From Ascidiaceihabitans sp039975415 (GTDB lineage: Bacteria > Pseudomonadota > Alphaproteobacteria > Rhodobacterales > Rhodobacteraceae), in NCBI RefSeq assembly GCF_039975415.1, contig NZ_JBDWHD010000005.1: a stretch of 64,000 nt of DNA. One strand, 5' to 3'. This document shows, piece by piece, positions 7,961 through 17,053 of the stretch. The position numbers were made by a program, and so were the translations under genes. The notes beneath the pieces were generated by a model. It was not told where the DNA came from, did not search any database, and saw only the letters and a list, made by a program, of their open reading frames with translations. The first letter of the stretch is position 1; every line of letters starts with the position of its first letter.

Positions 7961-9354
7961 TATGCAAATTCCCGTGTGATAAGTGTAGCGGCGGCTTCTG
8001 AAGCGGCACGAGGCGCGAGGCCATAGAATGTGAGGGCGGGTCCGGACATTTCGGCCTCTGCCAGATCGGCAGGCAGATGTGCCAGCGTCGTGGACAGCAC
8101 GCGTTGATCGGGGCGCGAGGCGTTTTCGATCACGGTGACGGGCGTATTTTGATCTGCGCCATGCATGATCAGGCGTCCTTGCACGAAGCGGGCGGATTTC
8201 TTGCCCATGTAGATGGCGGCGACCTGATCGGGTTTGGCCAAAGCCGCCCAATCGTGATCTGCGAACCCTTGCATGTCGTGCCCTGTCAAGAAGCGGACCG
8301 ACGCATTGCGGCCACGGCGTGTCAGGCTTTGACCGATGCTGGCCACCGCAGCAGAGGCCGCAGTGATACCTGGCACAATGTGCCACCCGATGTCTGCTGC
8401 GGTCACTGCATCTATTTCTTCATCCAACCGTCCAAAGACGGTGCTATCGCCGGATTTCAAACGCACGACTTGTGCGCCGGACACCCCGTGTTCCACAAGT
8501 AAATCGTTGATGACCTCTTGGGGGGTGGAGGGGCCAAAGCCTTCTTTGCCCACATCCAGCATGATCGCTTCGCGGCGGGCCAGTTCAAGGATTTCGGGGC
8601 TAATGAGGCGGTCGTAAATGACCACGTCGGCCTCGTCCAAGGCTTTGCGGGCTTTCAGCGTCAACAATTCGGGATCACCGGGGCCTGCGCCAACAAAGGC
8701 GATATGGCCCTCGCGGGCTTTGCGGTTCAGGTGGTCGTCCAGAAGGGCGTCCAACGCGGGTTGCACGGCTTCGACGCCGTCTGTCATCGCAGCGGGGCCT
8801 GCGTTGAAGTAGTAGTCGCGCCAGAAATCACGACGTGCGCGGCCAAAGGGCAGTCTGTAGGACATCTTGCGGAAGGTCTTGCCGATACGCGCCAGTGTGC
8901 CAAGCGTGCTGGGCAGCTTTTCTTCCAGGTCCGCCTTGATGGCGCGGGCCAGAACAGGTGCCGCCCCTTCGGTGCCGATGGCGATGGTCACAGGATCACG
9001 GTCCACGATGGCGGGGGTGATGAATTGGCTGTCTTCAAGGTTGTCCACGACGTTGACCAATGCGCCGTCGTTGTGGGCGATGGCGGCGGTGCGTTTGTCT
9101 TCAACCGCGTCTTCGTCCGCTGCATAGAACAGGGCAGCACACATCGCGTCGCCGGGCTCCATCGCGCGGGGGATCAGGGTTAGTTTGCCCTCGGTGGCCC
9201 ATGTTTTGATCTCGGGGGCGGCGTCGGGGCTGAACACATTGATATGGGCTGTCGTTTTCAAAAGTAGACGCAGCTTTGCAAGGGCAGCATCCCCACCGCC
9301 AGATAACACGATGCGCCGACCTGATGTGGCCAGAAAGATAGGAAAATGATCCAT
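7960..9354 (-). CDS. cysG: siroheme synthase
   Basis: About 464 residues from ATG 9354; a GTG three codons upstream is the alternative. The N-terminal precorrin-2 dehydrogenase/ferrochelatase domain has R-R-I-V-L-S-G-G-G-D-A-A-L-A-K, with a D-R-D-P-V-T-I-A-I-G-T-E-G segment. The C-terminal uroporphyrinogen-III methyltransferase domain has F-V-G-A-G-P-G-D-P-E-L-L-T-L, then V-I-Y-D-R-L and V-R-L-K-S-G-D, and P-G-I-T-A-A-S-A-A. It makes the siroheme used by CysI, and heads the operon. Confidence 0.95.
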   Translation of the reverse strand: MDHFPIFLATSGRRIVLSGGGDAALAKLRLLLKTTAHINVFSPDAAPEIKTWATEGKLTLIPRAMEPGDAMCAALFYAADEDAVEDKRTAAIAHNDGALVNVVDNLEDSQFITPAIVDRDPVTIAIGTEGAAPVLARAIKADLEEKLPSTLGTLARIGKTFRKMSYRLPFGRARRDFWRDYYFNAGPAAMTDGVEAVQPALDALLDDHLNRKAREGHIAFVGAGPGDPELLTLKARKALDEADVVIYDRLISPEILELARREAIMLDVGKEGFGPSTPQEVINDLLVEHGVSGAQVVRLKSGDSTVFGRLDEEIDAVTAADIGWHIVPGITAASAAVASIGQSLTRRGRNASVRFLTGHDMQGFADHDWAALAKPDQVAAIYMGKKSARFVQGRLIMHGADQNTPVTVIENASRPDQRVLSTTLAHLPADLAEAEMSGPALTFYGLAPRAASEAAATLITREFA

Positions 9355-9500
9355 GTGCAGCACCTGTGTTGGTTGTTTGACTTGACCCTCAATATAGGAA
9401 ATATTCCCGATAAGTTGCTAGTGCGCAGCTTAGATAAGGACGTTTGTTCTAGGTCACCACCGGAATAGAACGCCTGTACTGTGATTTGAGGATGAAGCGA

Positions 9501-9962
9501 ATGAGCGTTCGGATAGACGATGTAGACAGGAAAATCCTTGGGGCTTTGCAGCGCGACGCAAGCCAGTCTTTGGATGAAATTGCAAAGGAAGTTGGCAGTT
9601 CCAAGACCCCTGTGTGGAATCGTATCCGCAAGCTGAAAGAGGCCGGTGTGATCGGCCAACAGACGGTTTTTCTGGATGCAGAGGCCTTGGGCTTTGAGGC
9701 GTGTTTCTTTGTTTTGATCCGCACATCCGAGCATGAAGCGGATTGGCAGGCAAAATTCCTAAAAGCACTGCGCGACCGCGCCGAGGTGCAAGAAGCGCAC
9801 CGTTTGGCGGGCGACATCGACTACATTCTGAAAGTGCGCGTGAAAAACGCCCGCGCCTACGACGCATTCTATCAGGCTTTGATCGGTGAAGTGCGCGTGC
9901 ACAACGTCACGGCGCTGTTGTCTATGGAAGAAATCAAATCCACGACCATGTTGCCGCTTTAA
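9501..9962 (+). CDS. Lrp/AsnC-family regulator beside the cys operon
   Basis: 153 residues. The N-terminal winged HTH (I-D-D-V-D-R-K-I-L-G-A-L-Q-R-D, L-D-E-I-A-K-E-V-G-S-S-K-T-P-V-W-N-R-I) is followed by the RAM effector domain (H-R-L-A-G-D-I-D-Y-I-L-K-V-R-V). I use ATG 9501, with GAGGA 8 bases upstream; TTG 9486 and ATG 9492 are alternatives. It is divergent from cysG with a 146-base gap, so control of the cys operon is likely but unproven. Its stop overlaps the P450 stop on the other strand by 4 bases. Confidence 0.9.
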   Translation: MSVRIDDVDRKILGALQRDASQSLDEIAKEVGSSKTPVWNRIRKLKEAGVIGQQTVFLDAEALGFEACFFVLIRTSEHEADWQAKFLKALRDRAEVQEAHRLAGDIDYILKVRVKNARAYDAFYQALIGEVRVHNVTALLSMEEIKSTTMLPL

Positions 9963-11140
9963 GGGGTGACTATCAACGCCTTGAGCTGGTGAAAATGGTA
10001 GGTGTTGGCAAATTCGGGCGTCGCCGCCAAGGCAAGGTCGGGGTGTGCATCAAACAACATCGGCAGGGCGACATGCATTTCCAGCCTTGCCAGTGGAGCC
10101 CCGACGCAAAAGTGCACGCCCCCCCCAAACGCCAGATGGGCAGGTGTTTTGCGGATCGGGTCAAACGTGTCGGGGGCGTTCAAAAGGGCGGGGTCACGGC
10201 CTGCGGCACCCAGCATCAGCGCAACCTGCTGACCCGCCTTCAAAATATGCCCGCCTAGACTGATGTCTTCGTACGCAAAACGCGTGAACATGTGCAGGGG
10301 CGGGTCGAAACGCAACAGCTCTTCTGTGGTGTTGGCGATTGCATCCGGGGCCAAGGCAGCCCTGTCGGTGTTGTGTTCCAACAGCGTTTTTAAAGCCAAG
10401 CCCAAACTGTGCACTGTTGCTTCGTGTCCGGCGTTCAAAAGCAAAACGCAGGTGCCGATCAATTCATCTGTGTTCAGCTTTTCGCCGTCTTCTTCCGCTG
10501 CAATCAATCGGGTGATCAGATCATCGGCAGGGTGATTGCGTTTCACTTTGATATAGTCGCGCAAATAGCTATTGAATTCGGCAGCGGCGGTGTTTGCTGC
10601 GTGTTCCGTATCAACCGTGCGGCTGGCTTGATACATGGCAACCATCGCACTCGACCAGCGCAACAGATCAGGGGCGTGGGCTTCGGGCACGCCCAACAGA
10701 CGGGCGATGACGCGCACAGGCACTTGGCTGCAGTAGGCCGGCAAAAGGTCGAATGCGCCGCGCGGAAACGCTGCAATCAGGTCGGTGCAAATGTTGCGAA
10801 TATCGGGGGCCAGGTTTGCCACGCGCTTTGAGGTAAAGGCGCGCAAAACCAGTGACCGCAAACGCTTGTGACGGTTGCCTTCCATATCCAGCATTGAATG
10901 TTCTTCAATCGCATCAAAGGCTTGCAAATGGTCTTGGGATGGGGCGCTTTGATCCAAAGGTCTGGCGCGTCCCAACCGTTTGTCACGCAACAGGGCGTGG
11001 ACTGTTGCATGGTCGAAGGCCGCCAGCATGTTGTAGTCTTGCCAAAAGTGCACAGGCCCAAGGGCACGGGTTCTGGCGTAAAACGGATATGGGTTTTGCA
11101 CAAAATCAGGGTCTAGCGGGGATTGAACAAGCAAGGTCAT
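9959..11140 (-). CDS. cytochrome P450
   Basis: A soluble bacterial P450 of 393 residues. The I-helix oxygen-activation motif is A-G-H-E-A-T-V (about residue 240), the ExxR pair is in T-T-E-E-L-L-R-F, and the heme-thiolate loop is F-G-G-G-V-H-F-C-V-G-A-P-L-A-R-L-E (Cys about 343). The acid-alcohol pair has E in place of the usual D, followed by A then T. The substrate is unknown. No ferredoxin gene is next to it; the fpr at 3887 could serve as reductase. Confidence 0.93.
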   Translation of the reverse strand: MTLLVQSPLDPDFVQNPYPFYARTRALGPVHFWQDYNMLAAFDHATVHALLRDKRLGRARPLDQSAPSQDHLQAFDAIEEHSMLDMEGNRHKRLRSLVLRAFTSKRVANLAPDIRNICTDLIAAFPRGAFDLLPAYCSQVPVRVIARLLGVPEAHAPDLLRWSSAMVAMYQASRTVDTEHAANTAAAEFNSYLRDYIKVKRNHPADDLITRLIAAEEDGEKLNTDELIGTCVLLLNAGHEATVHSLGLALKTLLEHNTDRAALAPDAIANTTEELLRFDPPLHMFTRFAYEDISLGGHILKAGQQVALMLGAAGRDPALLNAPDTFDPIRKTPAHLAFGGGVHFCVGAPLARLEMHVALPMLFDAHPDLALAATPEFANTYHFHQLKALIVTP

Positions 11141-11246
11141 GTCCTATCCATGGCGTGTTGCGCACTGGATGACTATGGTCTTTTTTGGGCTTTCGCGGGC
11201 TTTGTGTGCAAAACAACCCATTTGGTCAAGAAGGACGACGGATGAC

Positions 11247-11882
11247 TTAACGCGATGTGTCGAATGCGAGGCGTGCGGCCAACGCAGCAAAAACAGTGCC
11301 CAGTGCATACTGAGACCATTTCGCAAGCATGCCGTTTTGCGAAAGACTATGACTGACCCGGCTTGCCGCAAGGATCACCGTGCCGTTGACGAAAAAACCA
11401 ATGCCGTTCAGAACCGTGGCCAGCACCATAATCTGCACAGCGATGGATCCGGACTGAGGTGTCACAAACTGCGGAAACAGAGCCAACACAAAAATAGCCA
11501 TTTTGGGGTTCAGTAAGTTTGTCAGAAATCCTTGCTGGAACATAAGGGTGGCTGTTTGGTTGGCCCGTTTTTTAGTTGTTTTCGGGTTGGTCGGCGTGTT
11601 TGCGGTAAAGGCGCCCCATGCAAGATACAACAAATATGCAGCGCCGATGTAGCGCACGATGTCGTAGGCGATGGGAACTGCCAAAAACAGCTGGGACAGG
11701 CCCAACGCCGCGGCCAAAGCGTGAAAATAAGTGCCCGCAGCGATCCCGGCCCATGTGGCGAGCCCAGCGACACGGCCCTGCGCGGCACTGCGTGACGCAA
11801 TCAGCAGCATGTCGGGCCCCGGTGTCATCGTCAAAGCAAGCGCTGCGGTTGCAAAAAGCAGTAAGGTAGAAAGCTCTGGCAT
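11247..11882 (-). CDS. LysE/RhtB-family amino-acid exporter
   Basis: 211 residues with about six membrane segments. The family hallmark near the N-terminus is T-M-T-P-G-P-D-M-L-L-I, followed by G-R-V-A-G-L-A-T-W-A-G-I-A-A-G and later L-L-N-P-K-M-A-I-F. Members export basic or neutral amino acids (Lys, homoserine, Thr); the substrate here is not known. Confidence 0.9.
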   Translation of the reverse strand: MPELSTLLLFATAALALTMTPGPDMLLIASRSAAQGRVAGLATWAGIAAGTYFHALAAALGLSQLFLAVPIAYDIVRYIGAAYLLYLAWGAFTANTPTNPKTTKKRANQTATLMFQQGFLTNLLNPKMAIFVLALFPQFVTPQSGSIAVQIMVLATVLNGIGFFVNGTVILAASRVSHSLSQNGMLAKWSQYALGTVFAALAARLAFDTSR

Positions 11883-12028
11883 CGGTGATGTCCCAAATGA
11901 TCGTTCAGTAAAATTCTATGCTGCCATAGCGCATTGGGCAACGATGGTTTGTGCATTTTGCACGGTGTCTTTGCCGCCCGTGCCGCTTGTAGGCTGGCCT
12001 TTGCACATGGCTTTGTTAGGATGTGGCA

Positions 12029-13816
12029 ATGGGGCAGGGGATTTTTCAAAGACTGGTGATTGCGTTCGGCTTTGGCGTGGTGGTTCTGGCCATCTCGACG
12101 GGGGTGTGGCGCTACGGGTACGTTCAGGCCTTGGGGCAGCTGTCGCGTCAGGGGTCTGTGGATCTCGCTTTGGCGGCGGATCGGCTTACGGGGCAATTGC
12201 AGCGGTACCGCGAATTGGCAGTTCTGACGGCAGACCGCCCTGTCGCCGCCCAAATTGCAGGTGGCATCGTCGACACCGTGACGCGGAGGCGGTTGCTGGA
12301 AATTGTCGATAAAACCGGCGCTTTGGATGTGATGGTTGTGGACACGGATGGCTTTGTGTTGGCATCGGCACGCGGTGTGGACAGTCTGGATCTCAGCGCG
12401 CAGCCTTTTGTGCGCCGGGCTATGCAAGGGGCGTTGGGACGTGCGCATGGGCTGCGTGCCCCATTTGATCGCAGGGCTTACTATTACGCGGCCCCTATCT
12501 TTTCGGGGGCGGGCACTGTGCAGGGCGCTGTGGTGGTGGCGGCAGACATAGCGGCCATCGAATGGGATTGGGTCGGGTCCAACCCGCCTGTGTTTTTCAC
12601 CGACGATACAGGCGAAGTCTTCATTTCAAACCGCTCTGAACTGGTGTTTTGGCAACGCCGCGAAGATCAACCGGGATTGCGACCGGCATCGGGCATTGCC
12701 CCTGCCTTTAACAGTTACCTGTTGGGGCCGCATGAGGTCTGGCAATTGGGGTGGGGCCCGTATTTGCCTGCCAATGCATTGCATATCACGCGCGATTTGC
12801 CAGTGATTGGCATGACGGGCGAAGTGTTGATGGATGTGTCGCCCGCGCGCCGCCTTGCGATGTTGCAGGCGGCGGCGGTTGCGGCCTTGTGTTTGGCCTT
12901 TGGGGCCGTGTTGTTTGTGGCGACCGAACGCAGACGCACATTGGCGCAGGCCAATGCGTTATTGGAAGCCCGCGTGGCCGAACGCACCACAGAACTGGAA
13001 CGCAGCAACGCCCAGCTGCGTTTTGAGGCAACAGAGCGGGAAGAAGCGCAAGCCGCGCTGGCGCAGGCGCAATCTGATCTGGTGCAAGCAGGCAAGCTAA
13101 GCGCTTTGGGGCAGATGAGCGCAGGCATCAGCCACGAATTGAACCAGCCTTTGATGGCAATCCGGTCATTTGCGGAAAATGGCGTCGAATTTATGGCCCG
13201 TGACAAACCGGAACGGGCCGCGGAAAACTTGACCCGTATTTCGGAACTGGCGCGGCGCATGGGGCGCATTATCAAAAATTTACGGGCCTTTGCGCGGCAG
13301 GAAAGCGAAAGCCTTGTGCGGGTGGACGTGGGCGCAGTGTTGGTGTCGGCGCTTGAGCTGACGGAGGCGCGACTGCGCGCCTGCGGTGTTGTGTTGCAGG
13401 TGAACCGCCCTGACAATCCTGTCTATGTGCGTGGCGGCGAAGTCCGTTTGGGGCAGGTGTTTGTAAACCTGATCAGCAATGCGGCCGACGCGATGCAAGA
13501 CAGTGCTGAAAAGCAGCTCACGATACATATCGTCCAAGGCAAAGCGCCAGCCGATGGCGGGAATCCGGACGGGCTCGGTGCTGTGACAGTGACCTTCGAA
13601 GACACCGGCCCGGGCATTTCAGTGCCTGACAAAGTGTTCGACCCGTTCTATTCGACCAAAGAAGTCGGCGCGTCCGAAGGCATGGGGTTGGGTCTGTCGA
13701 TTTCTTACGGCATCGTGCAAAGTTTTGGCGGCGAAATTCGTGGCACCAACACAGACAAAGGCGCTGTGTTCATGGTGCATCTGGATCACTGGCAAGAGGA
13801 TGGCAAGATAACATGA
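12029..13816 (+). CDS. dctB: C4-dicarboxylate sensor histidine kinase
   Basis: 595 residues. A first membrane helix (about 8-28), a periplasmic double-Cache sensor, a second helix near residue 280 and a coiled coil lead to the HisKA box (L-G-Q-M-S-A-G-I-S-H-E-L-N-Q-P-L). The ATPase follows, with N-box V-N-L-I-S-N-A-A-D-A-M and G-box D-T-G-P-G-I-S and G-L-G-L-S-I-S. DctB senses succinate, malate and fumarate outside the cell and phosphorylates DctD. AGGA lies 7 bases before ATG 12029. The stop overlaps the next start as ATGA, and the dctPQM TRAP operon follows, which supports the call. Confidence 0.9.
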   Translation: MGQGIFQRLVIAFGFGVVVLAISTGVWRYGYVQALGQLSRQGSVDLALAADRLTGQLQRYRELAVLTADRPVAAQIAGGIVDTVTRRRLLEIVDKTGALDVMVVDTDGFVLASARGVDSLDLSAQPFVRRAMQGALGRAHGLRAPFDRRAYYYAAPIFSGAGTVQGAVVVAADIAAIEWDWVGSNPPVFFTDDTGEVFISNRSELVFWQRREDQPGLRPASGIAPAFNSYLLGPHEVWQLGWGPYLPANALHITRDLPVIGMTGEVLMDVSPARRLAMLQAAAVAALCLAFGAVLFVATERRRTLAQANALLEARVAERTTELERSNAQLRFEATEREEAQAALAQAQSDLVQAGKLSALGQMSAGISHELNQPLMAIRSFAENGVEFMARDKPERAAENLTRISELARRMGRIIKNLRAFARQESESLVRVDVGAVLVSALELTEARLRACGVVLQVNRPDNPVYVRGGEVRLGQVFVNLISNAADAMQDSAEKQLTIHIVQGKAPADGGNPDGLGAVTVTFEDTGPGISVPDKVFDPFYSTKEVGASEGMGLGLSISYGIVQSFGGEIRGTNTDKGAVFMVHLDHWQEDGKIT

Positions 13817-15042
13817 CACGATCTGTTCTTGTGGTGGATGATGATGCAGCCGTGCGGGACGCGGTGTCGCAAACGCTGGAACTGGCCGATCTTGATCCAA
13901 TGCCTGTGGGGTCTTTTGTTGCGGCCAAAGACCACATCAACAGGGGCTTTGACGGGGTCATCTTGTCCGACATCCGCATGCCGGGGCGCGACGGGTTTCA
14001 TCTTTTGGATTATGCCCATGCCCAAGACCCCGATCTGCCTGTGATCTTGCTGACAGGGGAAGGGGATATTCCGATGGCGGTGCAGGCCATGGGTCAGGGC
14101 GCTTTTGATTTTTTGGAAAAACCCTGCGCCCCCAGTGACTTGTTGGCTGTTCTTGAGCGGGCTTTAAAGACACGCGCATTGGTTTTGGAAAACCGTCGTC
14201 TGACGGAATTGGTGGAAACAGGTGATCCTGCGGCGCGCATGTTGTTTGGGTCTTCTGATCTGGCAGAAGCGATGCGCACGCGGGTGCGCCGGTTTGCACA
14301 ATTGGATGCTGATGTGCTTGTGACCGGCGCGACCGGCACCGGTATTTCCAAAGTGGCTGAAGTGATCCATCTGTCATCCACACGGTCCAAAGCGCCATTT
14401 GTGAAACAGGCTGCGGCAGATTTGACCGTGCTGCATCTGGAAGCGGCGCTGCAAGACGCACAAGGCGGCAGCTTGTTTCTGGATGAAATCGCCCTGTTGC
14501 CTGCCAACACGCAATTGTTTCTGGCAGAAGTGCTGGAAGGTGGCGCGACAGCGCGTCTGCTGGCGGGCAGCACGCGTGATCTGGACGATGTTGTGGCCCA
14601 AGGCCGCTTGAATGCAGACCTTTATTACCGCGTCAACACCATGACTGTGCGCATCCCTTCATTGGCAGAGCGCCCCGAAGACATTCCCGTCCTATTTCGC
14701 CATTACGTTGCCCAAGCCAGCGAACAGGCAGGCTTGCAAGCGCCGGATATTAACCCGGATTTTGAAGCCACATTGATGGCGCAAAACTGGCCCGGCAATG
14801 CGCGATCGTTGATGAGTGCGGCGATGCGGTTTGTCTTGGGCATGCCGGAAGACGTCACGGAAGCCACTGATCTGGGACTAAGCGAACAGATGGCGCGGGT
14901 AGAGCGGTCATTGCTGATTGCTGCCTTGGGGCGGCACAACGGGATGGCGGCCCGTGCGGCTGAAGGGTTAAAGCTGCCGCGGAAAACCTTTTACGACAAA
15001 TTGAAACGATACGGGATTCGCGCCGAAGACTACCGGCGCTAA
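13813..15042 (+). CDS. dctD: DctD-like response regulator with degenerate AAA+ domain
   Basis: 409 residues. The receiver domain is intact (V-D-D-D, phospho-acceptor in I-L-S-D-I-R-M-P-G, T in L-L-T-G-E-G, K in L-E-K-P). The AAA+ domain is unusual. Walker A reads G-A-T-G-T-G-I-S-K, so the position of the catalytic Lys (GETGTGKE in the family) is Ile. The stretch that should hold GAFTGA, needed to touch sigma-54, is shortened and the motif is absent. Walker B (G-G-S-L-F-L-D-E-I) and the Fis-type C-terminal helix (A-A-E-G-L-K-L-P-R-K-T-F-Y-D-K-L) remain. It probably binds the two operators at 15043-15096, but does not look able to act as a normal sigma-54 activator. Confidence 0.88.
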   Translation: MTRSVLVVDDDAAVRDAVSQTLELADLDPMPVGSFVAAKDHINRGFDGVILSDIRMPGRDGFHLLDYAHAQDPDLPVILLTGEGDIPMAVQAMGQGAFDFLEKPCAPSDLLAVLERALKTRALVLENRRLTELVETGDPAARMLFGSSDLAEAMRTRVRRFAQLDADVLVTGATGTGISKVAEVIHLSSTRSKAPFVKQAAADLTVLHLEAALQDAQGGSLFLDEIALLPANTQLFLAEVLEGGATARLLAGSTRDLDDVVAQGRLNADLYYRVNTMTVRIPSLAERPEDIPVLFRHYVAQASEQAGLQAPDINPDFEATLMAQNWPGNARSLMSAAMRFVLGMPEDVTEATDLGLSEQMARVERSLLIAALGRHNGMAARAAEGLKLPRKTFYDKLKRYGIRAEDYRR

Positions 15043-15096
15043 CATCTGTGCGGATTTCCGCACAGATGGTTCAGGTGCTGTGCGAAAATCCGCACG
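15043..15096. promoter_or_regulatory. tandem DctD-type operators upstream of dctP
   Basis: Site 1 (15043-15068) is CATCTGTGCGGA-TT-TCCGCACAGATG, a perfect 12-base inverted repeat. Site 2 (15078-15096) is a close copy, CTGTGCGAAAATCCGCACG. From memory, both resemble the TGTGCGGAAATCCGCACA-type DctD sites described upstream of rhizobial dctA. They begin right after the dctD stop and lie about 180-235 bases before dctP. I could not find a proper -24/-12 sigma-54 promoter between them and dctP. Confidence 0.75.
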
Positions 15097-15278
15097 CTTT
15101 GGGTTTGTGTGCGTGAGTTTTACTTTTAAAAAGCTGCGTTAGTAACTGTTTTCATTGTAATTAATCCAAGTTTGTTTTTAGTGCCTCCGCGTCCATGCAT
15201 CGGAGGTGTGGATGTGGTTCACTTGCTGCAAGCCGCCCAAAAGGTGGCGCTACATCTATGTTTCTGGGAGGAAACCAC

Positions 15279-16286
15279 ATGAAATTCGTATCTGCTGTGG
15301 CTGCGGCCGCGCTTAGCTTTACAGTCTCCGCTGGTGCCGTTGCGGCGGCTTGTGATGACGGCGAAATCGTCATCAAATTCAGCCACGTGACCAACACCGA
15401 CAAACACCCCAAAGGCATCGCCGCCTCGCTGCTGGAACAGCGCGTCAATGACGAGATGAACGGCACGGCCTGCATGGAAGTGTTCCCGAATTCGACACTG
15501 TACAACGACAACCAGGTGCTGGAAGCGATGCTGCAAGGCGACGTTCAACTGGCGGCCCCATCGCTGTCCAAGTTCGAGCAGTTCACCAAGCAATTCCGCA
15601 TCTTTGATCTGCCCTTCATGTTCAACGACATCGCGGCTGTTGACGCGTTCCAAAGCTCTGAAACGGGTCAGGCTATGAAAGAAAGCATGACGCGCCGTGG
15701 CCTTTTGGGCCTCGCGTTCTGGCACAACGGCATGAAGCAAATGTCGGCCAACGTGCCTTTGGAATCCCCATCTGATGCCGATGGCCTCAAGTTCCGCGTT
15801 CAAAACTCTGACGTTTTGAAAGCGCAAATGGCGGCTTTGGGTGGCTCTCCGCAACCAATGGCGTTTTCCGAAGTGTACGGCGCGTTGCAAACCGGTGTTG
15901 TCGATGGTCAGGAAAACACCTGGTCCAACATCTACGGCAAAAAGTTCTTTGAAGTCCAAGACGGCGTGACCGAAACCAACCACGGCATCATCGACTATCT
16001 GTTGGTGACCAATGTGGATTGGTGGGAAGGTCTGGACGAAGGTGTGCGCACCCAGCTTGGCACGATCATCGAAGAAGTCACTTCGGCGCGTAACGCGGAA
16101 TCCACAGCTGTGAACGCATCCAACAAGCAAGCCATTCTGGACGCGGGCGGTGTTGTGCGTGAACTGACTGCAGAGCAGCGCGAAGAATGGGTGAGCGTTA
16201 TGAAACCCGTTTGGGAACAGTTCAAAGGCGATGTTGGCCAAGAAAACATCGACGCGGCCCAAGCGATCAACGCCGCAACAAACTAA
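15279..16286 (+). CDS. dctP: TRAP C4-dicarboxylate substrate-binding protein
   Basis: 335 residues from ATG 15279, with GGGAGG 7 bases upstream. Signal peptide: M-K-F-V-S-A-V-A-A-A-A-L ... A-V-A-A-A. The mature DctP fold shows I-K-F-S-H-V-T, H-P-K-G, then L-Q-G-D-V-Q-L-A-A-P-S, F-D-L-P-F-M-F, the carboxylate-binding R of L-K-F-R-V-Q-N-S, G-A-L-Q-T-G-V-V-D-G-Q-E-N and N-H-G-I-I-D-Y. It captures dicarboxylates in the periplasm for DctQM. A hairpin follows before dctQ. Confidence 0.93.
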   Translation: MKFVSAVAAAALSFTVSAGAVAAACDDGEIVIKFSHVTNTDKHPKGIAASLLEQRVNDEMNGTACMEVFPNSTLYNDNQVLEAMLQGDVQLAAPSLSKFEQFTKQFRIFDLPFMFNDIAAVDAFQSSETGQAMKESMTRRGLLGLAFWHNGMKQMSANVPLESPSDADGLKFRVQNSDVLKAQMAALGGSPQPMAFSEVYGALQTGVVDGQENTWSNIYGKKFFEVQDGVTETNHGIIDYLLVTNVDWWEGLDEGVRTQLGTIIEEVTSARNAESTAVNASNKQAILDAGGVVRELTAEQREEWVSVMKPVWEQFKGDVGQENIDAAQAINAATN

Positions 16287-16293
16287 GCTCAAG

Positions 16294-16324
16294 AACCCCG
16301 CGCTGGCTGGTCTGGCGCGGGGTT
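16294..16324 (+). terminator. stem-loop between dctP and dctQ
   Basis: AACCCCGCGC / GCGCGGGGTT, 11-base loop, without a clear T-run. It may stabilise dctP mRNA or partly end transcription so that the binding protein is made in excess over the membrane subunits. Confidence 0.65.
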
Positions 16325-16353
16325 TATTCTGTTTGAAACAGGGGGGAAGGACG

Positions 16354-17049
16354 ATGGCGTCCAATTACAACAAAGCCGAATTGACAGGCGTGGGGCGCTG
16401 GGTCAACGAGTTCGAAGAAACGGCGATTGCACTGATTTTGGGCGCGATGCTGGTGATCACCTTTATTAATGTGGTGCTGCGCTTTGCATTTAATTCTGGC
16501 TTGATCTGGGGTTTGGATGCAGTGGCGAACCTGTTTGCATGGCTGGTGATTTTTGGTGCGAGTTATGCGATCAAAACCACGTCGCACTTGGGTGTCGATG
16601 CGGTCACCAACCTGTTTTCCCCGCCCATCCGCCGCGTGCTGGCGTTGATTGCGGGCGCGTTGTGCATTCTGTTTGCGGTGCTTTTGATGAAAGGCGCCTG
16701 GGATGCTTGGGCCAACTTTGCCAACCTGCCGCAAACCACAGGCCGTTGGTTTCCGACGGGATTTGAGGAGATGCGTCGATCGTCCTTTCGTGGCTATCTG
16801 ACAGATAATGGCATTCCCATGGTGGAATGGCTGCGCTGGTTAGAACCTTTGATCAACTACGATGAATCTTACGAAAAATTCCCGATGGTCGTTTTGCGCT
16901 TCATTCTGCCTTTTGGCGTGGCGCTGATTTTATTTCGCTTCATTCAGGCCTTTGTGCGTGTGTGGACAGGTGTGTCCACCAGCCTGATCGTCAGCCATGA
17001 AGCCGAAGACGACGTCGAAAACGTGCGTCATGTGAACGCAGGAGACTGA
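16354..17049 (+). CDS. dctQ: TRAP transporter small membrane subunit
   Basis: 231 residues, longer than the usual 160-200. It has four membrane segments with the DctQ signature F-I-N-V-V-L-R-F and a charged insertion between helices 3 and 4 (about residues 120-180, F-E-E-M-R-R-S ... Y-D-E-S-Y-E-K-F-P). ATG 16354 follows GGGGGAAGG. It works with DctM as the integral membrane part of the dicarboxylate:Na+ symporter. Confidence 0.9.
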   Translation: MASNYNKAELTGVGRWVNEFEETAIALILGAMLVITFINVVLRFAFNSGLIWGLDAVANLFAWLVIFGASYAIKTTSHLGVDAVTNLFSPPIRRVLALIAGALCILFAVLLMKGAWDAWANFANLPQTTGRWFPTGFEEMRRSSFRGYLTDNGIPMVEWLRWLEPLINYDESYEKFPMVVLRFILPFGVALILFRFIQAFVRVWTGVSTSLIVSHEAEDDVENVRHVNAGD

Positions 17050-17053
17050 ACCT

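Noticed and set aside
15180..15278. Possible sigma-54 promoter before dctP (TGGTTCACTTGCT)
   Set aside because: The GG and GC are only 7 bases apart instead of 10, so it does not fit the -24/-12 rule.
15219..16364. 381-codon frame opposite dctP
   Set aside because: Antisense shadow of a clearly identified binding-protein gene.
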